Positions 34,972-43,585 of a DNA stretch of 64,000 bases are shown here, in pieces. Source of the stretch: Halopiger aswanensis (GTDB lineage: Archaea > Halobacteriota > Halobacteria > Halobacteriales > Natrialbaceae). A program made the translations under genes and the position numbers. The stretch covers positions 1 to 64,000 of the forward strand of contig NZ_RAPO01000007.1 in NCBI RefSeq assembly GCF_003610195.1, read 5' to 3'. Numbering within the stretch: position 1 is the first letter of the stretch; each line of letters begins with the position of its first letter. Under the pieces are notes generated by a model that saw only the letters and a program-made list of their open reading frames with translations, ran no database searches and had not been told where the DNA came from.

Positions 34972-36232
34972 CGGTTTGACTCAAAACGTCCAGACAATTA
35001 ACGATTGTTTCTTCTGACCCAAATCCACCAGCCTTCGTGACCAGCGGCATTCCGGCGGTAGCTCCGTCAGCAAACATTCCAATGGGGATTCCGGCTTCGA
35101 CCTCTTCGCCGGTCAGCGTTACTGCCGTCGCTCCAAGTTCCCGGATAACCGCAACCGCAATGTCACCGCCGGTTAGCAGTAAGCCCGACGGAGTCTCATC
35201 TTGGAGAACAGCGGCTGCAGTCTTTGCAAGGCCCGCTGCGATCTGCTCGCGGATCTCTGAAGAGGTAAGTTCTTGTTCCTCGCCGGCAGCCAGCGTTCGG
35301 TCGACATCTTTGTCATCGGTTGCCGCAGTTAGTACGACCGGTTGGTTATCGCGCAGGCGATGCACCGCTTGCTCTACGATGTCGTCCAAGTCCTTGTCTT
35401 TCAGCAGCGTAGGACCGTCGATCTGAATGACCGCATCAGTAGACACACGTTCGAGTTGGGAAAGCGTGGTCTCACTCACACTCCCGGCGACCCCTAATGC
35501 TGCACCGTCTCGGAGTTGCGGGGACAAACGCGTATCGGCGTCAGCACCGGGGACGATAATCTGCTCTGCCAACCCGGCACTGCCGACATAGAGCGTGTTG
35601 ACGTCCGTAGTTGCTTTGGCAGCGCCCGCTAGATGTGTATCTTCGACCGCGTCACAGATGATGATCGGTGCTCGATCGTTCCGTTCGACTATCTCTGTGA
35701 TTGCGGCAGCAACTTCGTCGTGTCCATCCGTGATAGTTGAGAGGGGAACGTTCTCGACTGGTCGGTCGATCGATTTGAACAAGTCAGCAAGTGATGAGGA
35801 TGTTGGCCCTTTCTTGTCGTCTCCGTACTCCGTTTCGGCGACAGGGGTTCCTTTCACATAGTGAACGCCGTCTTCTGTCGTCCGGCCAGCTGATGGGAAC
35901 GCGGGCGCAACCAGAGCCAGTTCAGCACCCGACGCAGCTAGTGCCGCGTCGACTTCTGCAGCGAAATTCCCGCGGAGAGTCGAGTCGACCTTCTTGTAGA
36001 TGGTTCGCGATGAGGTTTCCTCGACGACTGTGGAAACGGCATCAACCGCGTCCGCCTTGTCATCGTATCGGCTATCGGTGTTAATCCCCAGTACTGCGGC
36101 GTCTTCTTCAATCGCATCCATCTTAGCTTGCGGATCGACAACGACAGTCGTCGCGTATCCACGCGCAGCAAACCCCTGTGAGGTATCCATTGCTCCTGTG
36201 AGGTCATCAGCAACCACTTCGACAGCGTACAT
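34964..36232 (-). CDS. Four-carbon acid sugar kinase (DUF1537; DtnK/OtnK type)
   Basis: The 422-residue protein has the N-terminal family motif VADDLTGAMDTSQGF with substrate-binding DD, then KKVDSTLRGNFAAEVDA and LVAPAFPSAGRTTEDG. The C-terminal nucleotide-binding part contains SGLLLTGGDIAVAVIRELGA and GMPLVTKAGGFG. Family members phosphorylate D-threonate, D-erythronate or 3-oxo-tetronates at O4. The pdxA2-like gene overlaps by 8 bp, which supports D-threonate or D-erythronate: kinase, then oxidation to dihydroxyacetone phosphate and CO2. The gene is the first of the pair, and a candidate regulator site lies 170 bp upstream. Confidence 0.88.
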   Translation of the reverse strand: MYAVEVVADDLTGAMDTSQGFAARGYATTVVVDPQAKMDAIEEDAAVLGINTDSRYDDKADAVDAVSTVVEETSSRTIYKKVDSTLRGNFAAEVDAALAASGAELALVAPAFPSAGRTTEDGVHYVKGTPVAETEYGDDKKGPTSSSLADLFKSIDRPVENVPLSTITDGHDEVAAAITEIVERNDRAPIIICDAVEDTHLAGAAKATTDVNTLYVGSAGLAEQIIVPGADADTRLSPQLRDGAALGVAGSVSETTLSQLERVSTDAVIQIDGPTLLKDKDLDDIVEQAVHRLRDNQPVVLTAATDDKDVDRTLAAGEEQELTSSEIREQIAAGLAKTAAAVLQDETPSGLLLTGGDIAVAVIRELGATAVTLTGEEVEAGIPIGMFADGATAGMPLVTKAGGFGSEETIVNCLDVLSQTDA

Positions 36233-36785
36233 GGTCCCATACTCTATAGTCGACCGTGATAAAATATTGGATGATTCGCATCGACAACATGATATCGATT
36301 CATGGAGGCCTTGTAGGCGTGTATCGGCCGTTTTCGTCCCCTAGAAGGGTATTCTTGAGCCGACTGAGCGATATTTTCGTAGATAAGGTCTCCAATGTAT
36401 TTGTTTAGTAATAGCAAACAGGATGGAGTGATTCGCTGACCCTCTCCATCTATTTACGATTGTACTATTGTAATCACATCTAATCTGAGATGACTTTCTC
36501 TGTTTCAACAAACTACAGAGGAATCCTCAGCGCCATATTTTATAGAGTTACTGAATGTAATTTGATGAGCAGTCTATCATTATTGAACCACATAGGCGAA
36601 TCATAACTCCAAAGCATTTAGTGAAACTAAACGACCCATTCGGCAGTAACCTGTTGTGACCTTCCAGAAGCAGCAGTCTTTCTCTCAAGATTTCTTGACA
36701 AAATGAGACGATAGGGGATTACATCTTTGTAACAGAGTTCCGCTTTCATCTGGCTCTGCGTTTCTACAACTAACCGGGCAGGAAT
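36233..36785. other. Gene-free stretch upstream of the kinase-pdxA2 operon
   Basis: 553 AT-rich bp with no supported gene in any frame. It holds the candidate IclR operator at 36402-36420. The kinase promoter should lie near 36240-36290 (minus-strand), where TAAAATATT occurs. Confidence 0.5.
36402..36420. promoter_or_regulatory. Candidate IclR operator, site A
   Basis: TGTTTAGTAATAGCAAACA has TGTTT/AAACA symmetry. It matches site B upstream of the iclR gene (read on the minus strand) at 15 of 19 positions. It lies about 170 bp upstream of the kinase gene, so it may be an operator for a nearby IclR regulator. Confidence 0.5.
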
Positions 36786-37583
36786 TCACTTCGCACCCGA
36801 TGTAGGAATTATCTCAGTCATATTGATATTTGCCTCAATTACGCTGGTCGTGTTCTTTACCTTCTTAGGGAGGATATTTCGAAATCGGTCGTCTTGCATT
36901 CGACTAACCGGGCCAGAGACGCTTACTGCGCCGAGAACACGTCCTGTTTGAACCCTTACTGGTGCGCCCACTGCCCGAACTCCGTCAACCTCTTCCTGAT
37001 CATTCAGTGAGTACCCACGCTCTCGGGTCGCTGCGAGTTCATCAAACAGCGTTGACCGGTCAGTGATCGTATTGTCGGTCATCTCTGCAAGACCGTACTC
37101 GTCAACGATACGTTCAACACGAGATTGCGGTAAGAAGGCGAGGATCGCCTTTCCTGTTGCAGTGTAATGGAGGTAATCCGGGCGCTGCAGTTTAACGGAA
37201 TGAAAGCGTTCCCCAACAGCGTCTTCTCCAAGGATCTTGCAGAGTTTCATGCTCAGTCCATGTTGTTCAGTCGATAAGTGTACGATTTCGCCGGTCTCGT
37301 CTGCTAACTCTTGCACCTCGGGTTCGCCAATTTGATAGAGAATATTGTTGTTTCGGACGTACTCCCCGAAGATAAGAAACCGGAGGCTCAACTCGTACTG
37401 GTTGTCCTCTTTCACTACGAATCGGTTCTCTTGCAATGTACTGATATGATTGTGGACCGTCCCTTTCGTGAGCTCGAGATGGTCAGCTAACTCCGTGATT
37501 GATGCACCATCCAACTCTTTGAGTGCTTCTAAGACATGAATCGTCGTCTCGACAGCACGAACTGGATTATTCGCTTCTTTCAT
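36786..37583 (-). CDS. IclR-family regulator of the sugar-acid cluster
   Basis: The 265-residue protein starts MKEANNPVRAVETTIHVLEA. Residues 10-70 form the IclR winged helix (ASITELADHLELTKGTVHNH, STLQENRFVVKEDNQYELS). The rest is the effector domain (LSTEQHGLSMKLCKILGED, HYTATGKAILAFLPQSRVER, ERGYSLNDQEEVDGVRAVGA, GAVSVSGPVSRM). IclR proteins respond to small acids and act as repressors or activators. Its place at the end of the sugar-acid genes and a shared motif in their promoters suggest it controls them. An ATG three codons earlier (37592) is possible. Confidence 0.9.
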   Translation of the reverse strand: MKEANNPVRAVETTIHVLEALKELDGASITELADHLELTKGTVHNHISTLQENRFVVKEDNQYELSLRFLIFGEYVRNNNILYQIGEPEVQELADETGEIVHLSTEQHGLSMKLCKILGEDAVGERFHSVKLQRPDYLHYTATGKAILAFLPQSRVERIVDEYGLAEMTDNTITDRSTLFDELAATRERGYSLNDQEEVDGVRAVGAPVRVQTGRVLGAVSVSGPVSRMQDDRFRNILPKKVKNTTSVIEANINMTEIIPTSGAK

Positions 37584-37616
37584 TACCCACATTCAGATTC
37601 GTCGCCGACATAAATG

Positions 37617-37646
37617 TGTTTACTATCTCTAAACGCGTGTGTTTAG
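37617..37646. promoter_or_regulatory. Candidate IclR operator, site B, with adjoining dyad
   Basis: TGTTTACTATCTCTAAACG (37617-37635) is the inverse of site A at 15 of 19 positions. Directly adjoining, CTAAAC (37629-37634) and GTTTAG (37641-37646) form a perfect inverted repeat with a 6-bp spacer. It lies 34-63 bp upstream of the iclR start, fitting autoregulation. Confidence 0.5.
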
Positions 37647-37685
37647 TTAATGGAAAAAGATGGCGTGCTGATTTACAGTTGGTTC

Positions 37686-38085
37686 ATAGCAAAGATCGGA
37701 CGCCTCAGCGATAATGACGACTGGATTAATTTTCGTTTTGTGGAGCGAAGACGGATACCTGGGCGCCCAGTGAAGCGTGACGTTCGACTTTATATTGCGA
37801 TTTTATATATTCTTAATAATGTTAAGTAATACGATAGGCACGGTTCCAATCGATTAGGAAAAGCGGTTCATATTAAATACAGAAAACCGATCTAAAGCCG
37901 GCAACTGACGCAACTCCGAATCACGTTGCGCTTGATGAAGCCGTAATATCGAGAAATATGACATCGGAAACGCTGTGTTTCTCGTTGATACCGCATACCA
38001 TCTTCAGATGGCACTTCGCCGACTTAGGCACCATTTCAATAGGAAAACAGGGGAATCGGAACGCTGCCAGACGCATTTATCTATA
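37686..38085 (+). pseudogene. Remnant of an IS6-like transposase
   Basis: Fragments of a transposase follow one another on the plus strand in changing frames: IGRLSDNDDWINFRFVERRR (typical N-terminus), then after a gap TDATPNHVALDEAVI (first catalytic Asp region), VFLVDTAYHLQMALRRL (second Asp region) and GNRNAARRI (near the catalytic Glu). Stops and deletions separate them. The order matches haloarchaeal IS6-type enzymes. The copy is dead. Terminal repeats were not identified. Confidence 0.6.
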
Positions 38086-38154
38086 AACATAATGTCACAC
38101 CCCTAAATTATCAAGTTATATCAGTTACGCTAGAATATCGACCACAGGGAACTA

Positions 38155-38826
38155 CATAGTTTTGCACCCCATTGACTGGTACGTTTCCATCGAGAGCTTG
38201 ATTCAGTCTCTAGTGTATGTAGTAATGCACGAACTATTCAATCTACTAGCAGAGGTTCGCCCGACTGCCCACCCACCAATTATGAAAGCAGTTGATACGT
38301 ATTTTGAGCGTGTAAAGCCACTCTTTGAATCGGTTTCGGTCGGTATCGCTGTCCTGACTGCTCAGTCCAACTCGAGAGAGGGCAACCCGATAATCAAATT
38401 GATCAACAAGAAACTCAGCCTCGGAGAGGTCGTGTTACCCGCGAAATTTCCGCAGAAACACAGCCGCCGGATCAGTGCCATGTTGATTAATCAGCGCAAC
38501 GTCAAGAATCAACTTCACGGTATCTATTGCAACATACAGACAAGACTACTCGCCGTTGATATTGACAGCAATTTCGTTAACAGTGGCCCACGACGGCGAC
38601 GCTGTCGGCGGGTCGCATCCGCTGTCAGTCGATGAACCCAGTTCTAGACCGGCCCGTGAGAGCGTTCAAATCCTAATTCCGCGAGAGTCGTTGTTGACTC
38701 CCGTAGCGAACCACCGGTCTGGTGGAGGCAGACGGCGACGCCCATCAGGGCGTTCGCCGTCCGCTCGTTTTCCTAAGATCCTTCTAACTCCTCTTCATAG
38801 CTCTCACTGAGCAGGTCTGCGGACAT
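38155..38826 (-). pseudogene. Remnant of a second, different IS6-like transposase
   Basis: The minus strand carries, in order: NERTANALMGVAVCLHQTGG, TLAELGFERSHGPV, NWVHRL, DPPTASPSWATVNEIAVNIN, a stop, LYVAIDTVKLILDVALI, NQHGTDPAAVFLRKF, HDLSEAEFLVDQFDYRVALS, DTDRNRFKEWLYTLKIRINC, FHNWWVGSRANL, stops, then FVHYYIH and LNQALDGNVPVNGVQN. This is nearly a whole transposase with at least five stops and two frameshifts. The D-D-E pattern (TVNE, LVDQF, FKEWL) fits IS6-like enzymes. The apparent 157-aa plus-strand frame here is only its shadow. Confidence 0.75.
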
Positions 38827-38905
38827 CAACCAACTCAATAGTACGATCTGTTCACTTCTCAAGCTGACTCAACTAGACTGTGCCGAGTCATCCAATATCT
38901 CAGTC

Positions 38906-40165
38906 CTACGATGTGGCGTCGGTATCGGACCGGTATAGCAAAATTGCGAGGACAGTACCAATCACAGGAAATACCGCCAGTATTACGAAGGTTCCCATAA
39001 TAGATGTGACGTCAAGAAGATAACCAGCGATCGCTGCCCCCAGCGCCCCAATGCCGAAGACACAGACGTACGTGAATCCGTAGGAGAGACCACGAGCGGT
39101 CGGTGGGCTGTACTCGGCGATGGTCGCCTGGTACATTGGCTGGACGGCGAACAGGAGGAACCCCAGCACCGCACTAATAACGACCAGCGCTGCTAGACCC
39201 GCCTCAGCCGCGGGGACAAACAGCACGGCGACCGCAACAAGAGAGCTGAAGATCCCTGCAAGCCCGAGTTCCATGGGGATCCGATCAGTGAGTTTGCCGC
39301 CGACGTATTGGCCGGCCATCCCTACCATTAGCAAGGCGACGTAGAGATACGATGCAGGATCGAATTCTTCAGCTATCGGGCTGTTCGGATCGAACAGCTG
39401 GAGCTGTTCAGCGATTTCAGGAAGGAAACCGCTCAAAACGTCCGGCAGGAAAGTCAAGGTACCTCGATAGAACAGACCGCTCATCATAACGATGAGGAGC
39501 GCAATTATGAAACTGGCCGTGAACAGTCGACGGCTATCCGTGACGAACTCTGACAGCGATCCTGGGCCGTTCCGATCGGCTCCGAAATCGCCACCATCCG
39601 CTTGTATGGCGGCTGTCTCGTCGAAACTGATTGACAACGCATACCCGATCGCAATCAGCGCCGGAACGACGAGGAGGGATGTGACGAGCCGCCAGTCGAA
39701 AAACAACAACAATACAGCGGTAATCAGCGGCCCGAGACCGGTCCCGAAATTCCCGGCTATTCCGTGGTAGGCAAAACCGGTGCCTCGCTGTTCGACGCCC
39801 GTTGAGAGCAGGGAGAGTCCCGATGGATGATAAATACTGGCGGCGATTCCCCAGAGGCACAGCGCGATCGAGATCATCTTGATACCCTGGGCCGTACTTA
39901 ACAGAAGGAAAGATCCGCCCATCCCGGCGAGACAAACAAGGATCAGTTCCCGCGAACCGAACCGATCAACCAGGACGCCAGCAGGGAGGGCACCAATTCC
40001 GAAGAGCCCGTAGCCGACCGAGACCACGGCCCCAAGCACGGCCGTACTAACGCTGAACTCGCCAAGCCAGATGACCATCAAGATCGGAATCGACAGCTCG
40101 TAGGTGTGAACAACTGCATGCGAAATCATTACAAATCCGACGATTGACTTATCGTTCGCGTTCAT
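38906..40165 (-). CDS. MFS transporter, 12 helices
   Basis: The 419-residue protein has the helix pattern of major facilitator superfamily carriers and the family loop GVLVDRFGSRELI (between helices 2 and 3). The second half repeats it with GKLTDRIPMELG. Text such as SIYHPSGLSLLSTGVEQRG and YHGIAGNFGTGLGPL is typical of the fosmidomycin-resistance/oxalate-like MFS groups. The substrate cannot be read from the sequence. The ATG at 40165 (MNANDKSIVG) is preferred over an upstream start because it begins just before the first helix. It stands alone between degraded genes. Confidence 0.85.
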   Translation of the reverse strand: MNANDKSIVGFVMISHAVVHTYELSIPILMVIWLGEFSVSTAVLGAVVSVGYGLFGIGALPAGVLVDRFGSRELILVCLAGMGGSFLLLSTAQGIKMISIALCLWGIAASIYHPSGLSLLSTGVEQRGTGFAYHGIAGNFGTGLGPLITAVLLLFFDWRLVTSLLVVPALIAIGYALSISFDETAAIQADGGDFGADRNGPGSLSEFVTDSRRLFTASFIIALLIVMMSGLFYRGTLTFLPDVLSGFLPEIAEQLQLFDPNSPIAEEFDPASYLYVALLMVGMAGQYVGGKLTDRIPMELGLAGIFSSLVAVAVLFVPAAEAGLAALVVISAVLGFLLFAVQPMYQATIAEYSPPTARGLSYGFTYVCVFGIGALGAAIAGYLLDVTSIMGTFVILAVFPVIGTVLAILLYRSDTDATS

Positions 40166-40309
40166 ATAGTGTACAGTATCAGTCAGATAATTCTCTGGAT
40201 TTCTTTTAACTTCTTTCGATCGTACAGTGACAGAGTTTGAGGCGCCCTTGCGTCTCTTCCCCAGCCGCATTCTGTCCAACTCGGTGACCCCTCAATCGGC
40301 CTCCCATAC

Positions 40310-40865
40310 TCAACCACCTTGCGTAGGTGCTGTCCGCATCGGTGCTGCGGACGATGTGGAGGGCGAAGGCCGTCGCGGACTGTCTGACCGACGTGTTCGA
40401 TCCAGATCCGGTCGGTGGTCTCGTATTCGGGGATGTCGAGGTCGGTGTCCATGTGCTCGTTGAATGACTCGGCGGCCTCGCGCTCGATCCGATCGATGCG
40501 CGTGCGCAGCACCTCGAGTTCGTCGGTCTCAATTTCCACCTCTCCCTGCTGCTCGGTCAGGCCCTCGAAGCGGCTTTCGCGGCGATCGATCCCGTTTTGG
40601 ACGTTGATCAGTCGCTCTCGGTGCCGTTCACGTTTCCGTTCCGTCTGCTTGATCTCCCCGTGCTCGGCGCACAGCGATTCGATCCACGAGGTTGTCGCGC
40701 TTGCTCAGTTTCTTCTCCTGGAGCGAGTGGAGGAGTTCGATCGTCACCCCGATTTCGCAGCGCTAGACCTCGCTGCCACAGGTCTAACAACGGACGGTCT
40801 GGACGGCCTCGAGCAGCGCAGCGGTGGCAGTCCCGTTGCCGCTCGCATCGTCGTCACCTGCGTTG
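40310..40865 (-). pseudogene. Wrecked Sph/haloSMC-type gene with zinc-hook remnant
   Basis: Read on the minus strand: ALLEAVQTVRC, a stop, TCGSEV (the CxTC zinc hook broken by a TAG), RCEIGVTIELLHSLQEKKLS, KRDNLVD, a frameshift, WIESLCAEHGEIKQTERKRE, RHRERLINVQNGIDRRESRF, EIETDELEVLRTRIDRIERE, HMDTDLDIPEYETTDRIWIE, another shift, AFALHIVRSTDADSTY. This is the coiled-coil arm, hook and C-terminal part of the archaea-specific SMC-related protein. Only a fragment remains and it cannot be functional. It lies right of the IS remnants, so it was probably carried or cut by an element. Confidence 0.65.
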
Positions 40866-40963
40866 TTTCAGCCGTCTCGATCATACAAGACAATGATTAC
40901 AACGACGATCGTCGATTAGCCACATCGGCAACTACTGTTCAGCTAGGGAAGGAGGTCAAAAGC

Positions 40964-42265
40964 TTAATTTCCGACCTCCATCGCACGTTCGACAACATCT
41001 TCGCTGTACATCTCGGCGAGATCCTCGTGCTGATCGGGACGATTTTCGTACACGTCTTGGAAGAGCGTAATCGGAGTCATTGCAGCCTGATAGGTGGCTT
41101 CGTCCCACATGCGATCGTTCTGGATATCGACTTCAATCCCGTCGATGACCAGCGTAGCAGCACGCTCCATGGCAATCGCACCTCGGCCCGCCTCTTTTGC
41201 GGCTTCGAACTCTTCCATGGAGTCGACGATATCGTTCATACTCGGGACATACTCGGCCCGATCTAGTAGTTCTTCTTCGAGTTCGCCTTCGTCGAGTTCG
41301 TATTCGTCACCGCCGACACGAAGGATGTATCCGCCGTCAGTTTCCTCAAGCGAGAGGCGTGAGCCCGAGTAGCGGTACGTCCCGTCCTCCTCGTCCAGTT
41401 CGACCTGTTTGGGCCCGACCTCGAGAAGCCAGCTTCCTTCTTCGGGCGGAAGCGGTGCCTTGTTGGCTTCGACGACCTGCCCGGGGGTCAGCGACCAGAT
41501 TCCGAGCATCCCCTTCGCCTGATTCTCGGTCATGCGCTCGTGGTACCCCTCGACGTCCCGGATGTCGTCGTACGGTCCGTCGACCGCGATTAAACCTGCA
41601 GCACTGGCTCCGCGCGAGGTGTTATGGCGGAGTTCTGCCCACGGCGGGAGCTTACCGGTCGGCGTAATCGCGCGCATGTCTTTCGTGTAATCGACTTCGC
41701 CGTCGACCAGCATGAACAACCGTTCGAGGTTGTTTTCGGGCTTGCCCATCTCCTCGCGCAGTTTCCCCATCGCGAGCTCGGCCTGGCCGCTCTCGACGAT
41801 AACAGACATCTTCAGACTTCCTTCCTCGAGGCCGTGCTCGTTTTCGACGATCGTGAAGAACTCGTCGGCCTTCTTCCAATCGTCAATTCCGCCCACTTCC
41901 GGGATGACGAACCCGTCGATATATTCGACCGCTCCGTTTTCAGGGTCGGCGATCTCGAGCATCTGTTGGAAACCCTGATATCGCGTTGATGGACTGTCGC
42001 GGTGCCAAACGACGCGTGGATGGATCTCACTGGGAAAGTCGGCACCGTCTTTGGAGACGACCTCGATGATATTCTCGACACCCTCATCCCGCATCGACGG
42101 AGCGGTAGCGTCCTCGTTGTCGGGCACCCAAACATCGGGCGCCTCCATTCCACGGAGGTCGATCGCTCGGCGAAGCATCTTTGCTGTGTCGTCTTCATCC
42201 ACCGCGGTCGGAGTGGTAAAGAACGTTCGAACGAACGCTCTGTCGTGTTTGCGTTCAGTAACCAT
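40964..42265 (-). CDS. aceB: Malate synthase, haloarchaeal type
   Basis: The 433-residue protein matches the short halophilic malate synthase: MVTERKHDRAFVRTFFTTPT, RGMEAPDVWVPDNEDATAPS, HPRVVWHRDSPSTRYQGFQQ, GFVIPEVGGIDDWKKADEFF, VDGEVDYTKDMRAITPTGKL, ELRHNTSRGASAAGL, MLGIWSLTPGQVVEANKAPL. It condenses glyoxylate with acetyl-CoA to malate. No isocitrate lyase gene occurs in this window, so here glyoxylate may come from glycolate oxidation. The glycolate/lactate dehydrogenase-type gene lies 1.3 kb to the right and malic enzyme after it. The start at 42265 is preferred over 42274. Confidence 0.93.
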   Translation of the reverse strand: MVTERKHDRAFVRTFFTTPTAVDEDDTAKMLRRAIDLRGMEAPDVWVPDNEDATAPSMRDEGVENIIEVVSKDGADFPSEIHPRVVWHRDSPSTRYQGFQQMLEIADPENGAVEYIDGFVIPEVGGIDDWKKADEFFTIVENEHGLEEGSLKMSVIVESGQAELAMGKLREEMGKPENNLERLFMLVDGEVDYTKDMRAITPTGKLPPWAELRHNTSRGASAAGLIAVDGPYDDIRDVEGYHERMTENQAKGMLGIWSLTPGQVVEANKAPLPPEEGSWLLEVGPKQVELDEEDGTYRYSGSRLSLEETDGGYILRVGGDEYELDEGELEEELLDRAEYVPSMNDIVDSMEEFEAAKEAGRGAIAMERAATLVIDGIEVDIQNDRMWDEATYQAAMTPITLFQDVYENRPDQHEDLAEMYSEDVVERAMEVGN

Positions 42266-43194
42266 CGCAATCACTTCAGAACAATCTTTCCCTCACTATT
42301 AAAGTTACCGACCTTTGTACAAGGGACAGTCGAGATACTCGTGATATCCAATCAAACTCTCCCGTTCGGAGTAGTCTGTGGGCAAACGGGCTAAGTAGCA
42401 GAAGGAATCTTTAGGATTCTCGTAGCAGAATCATAGACGCCACAATATTATTCCATCTGGACGAACATGAAATATACTTCCTGTTCTCTATTTCAGAAGA
42501 ATGGTCTTCGGTTCGAACGCGATGTACTACTAGAAAACCCTGCTATACACAGTAATTTACACAGGTACTATCGTAATTCCCCCGGAAAATTGCTCCGAGA
42601 AGTCCTATACAGCATGATTTTCTATGTGAGAACGATCCGGCTTAAAGACGGTCACGTGTGCTCGGTTGAGGAAAAACCAGCACTACCCTGTTCCCGTTCT
42701 AATATCTTGACAGGTACAAGACACGATATCAATACCGATCGGGCGACCGAGTTATACGGTCACAGAGACACTCGATGACTGCCCGGGCTTAAGAATCGTC
42801 TCGCTCGTCGAGGTTGCGTGCCGCTCCGCCCATCAGCTTGGGTCTTCGGACTCCGGCGGAACCGGCAATACATCGTAGAAGACTTCCGCGGCTCGAAGCG
42901 GCGGTTTCGGCACTACACCGTCGCCGCAGCGCAGTCTATGTGATCAGCGGATCGGAAGCGATACCTATTGTTGTGCCAATTCCACCTCGAACAGACAGTT
43001 AACGATCAATTCCATTCAGTCTAATCGACGGGATCGGTACGCTGGAACAGAACGCCTTCATTTCACTCTGGATGGACGGAAGTCCGCTTCGTGACGCGGG
43101 TGATTCGGCTGTACACGCTACAGTTGTTTCTGTCCACCTGATCCGTAATGTGCCACAGAGAATATATTTGTATGGAACAACCATTATACTTATT
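42266..43194. other. Gene-poor stretch upstream of aceB
   Basis: 929 bp without a supported gene. The left end holds the aceB promoter (TTTAATAG-like on the minus strand near 42300). Short frames near 42467-42778 lack protein character. Around 42820-42970 a GC-rich stretch reads PKPPLRAAEVFYDVLPVPP on the minus strand, possibly a decayed gene that could not be identified. Confidence 0.4.
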
Positions 43195-43365
43195 ATGTTG
43201 GTTATCGCGGCGTTGGCGACGGTCGGCCTCGTGGGCCAGGAAGGGCGCATCATGCGACTGAACTTGATTCCGTTGATCTACTACGCGACGTTCGGCGGGT
43301 TCTGGGCGCTAGTTTTCGTCTACGTCCTGCCGGACATCTTCCCAGTCGTGTTCGACGTTTTCTAA
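43195..43365 (+). pseudogene. C-terminal remnant of an L-lactate permease (LctP family)
   Basis: The frame reads VIAALATVGLVGQEGRIMRL, then NLIPLIYYATFGGFWALVFV and YVLPDIFP. AAVGLVGKESDLFR and the last helix with YVL...P is the end of LctP/LldP lactate-glycolate permeases. Only about 55 residues of a ~550-residue protein remain; the sequence before 43195 has no resemblance. The remnant lies next to a D-lactate/glycolate dehydrogenase-type gene, a usual partner of LctP. Confidence 0.6.
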
Positions 43366-43585
43366 CACTCTCAATCGGATTTTTTCGAGGATACAGTCTA
43401 CGAGAGGGGGTGGATCTCGATCCGAGGAAATGACACAGTAGCGGATCCGGATTCCCTCGCGTCCCGCTGCCGTCGAACCAACTGCCGACGAACCGCGAAA
43501 AGGCTTCCTTCGAACTGACTGGTGGTATCAGCTCGAACCGAACACGTCTGCGTATGACGGCTAAAAGAAAGGCTCTCGACCGCTC

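Noticed and set aside
38162-38635. A 157-residue plus-strand frame in the gene-poor region
   Set aside because: The minus strand reads as successive blocks of a transposase. The plus-strand frame has no family text and begins at a TTG.
40415-41266. A 283-residue plus-strand frame
   Set aside because: It runs across the Sph remnant and the end of malate synthase on the other strand and has low-complexity Ser/Arg text at its start.
42467-42778. A 103-residue frame upstream of aceB
   Set aside because: Rich in Cys, Arg, Ser and Lys, unlike acidic halophile proteins, with no motif or ribosome site.
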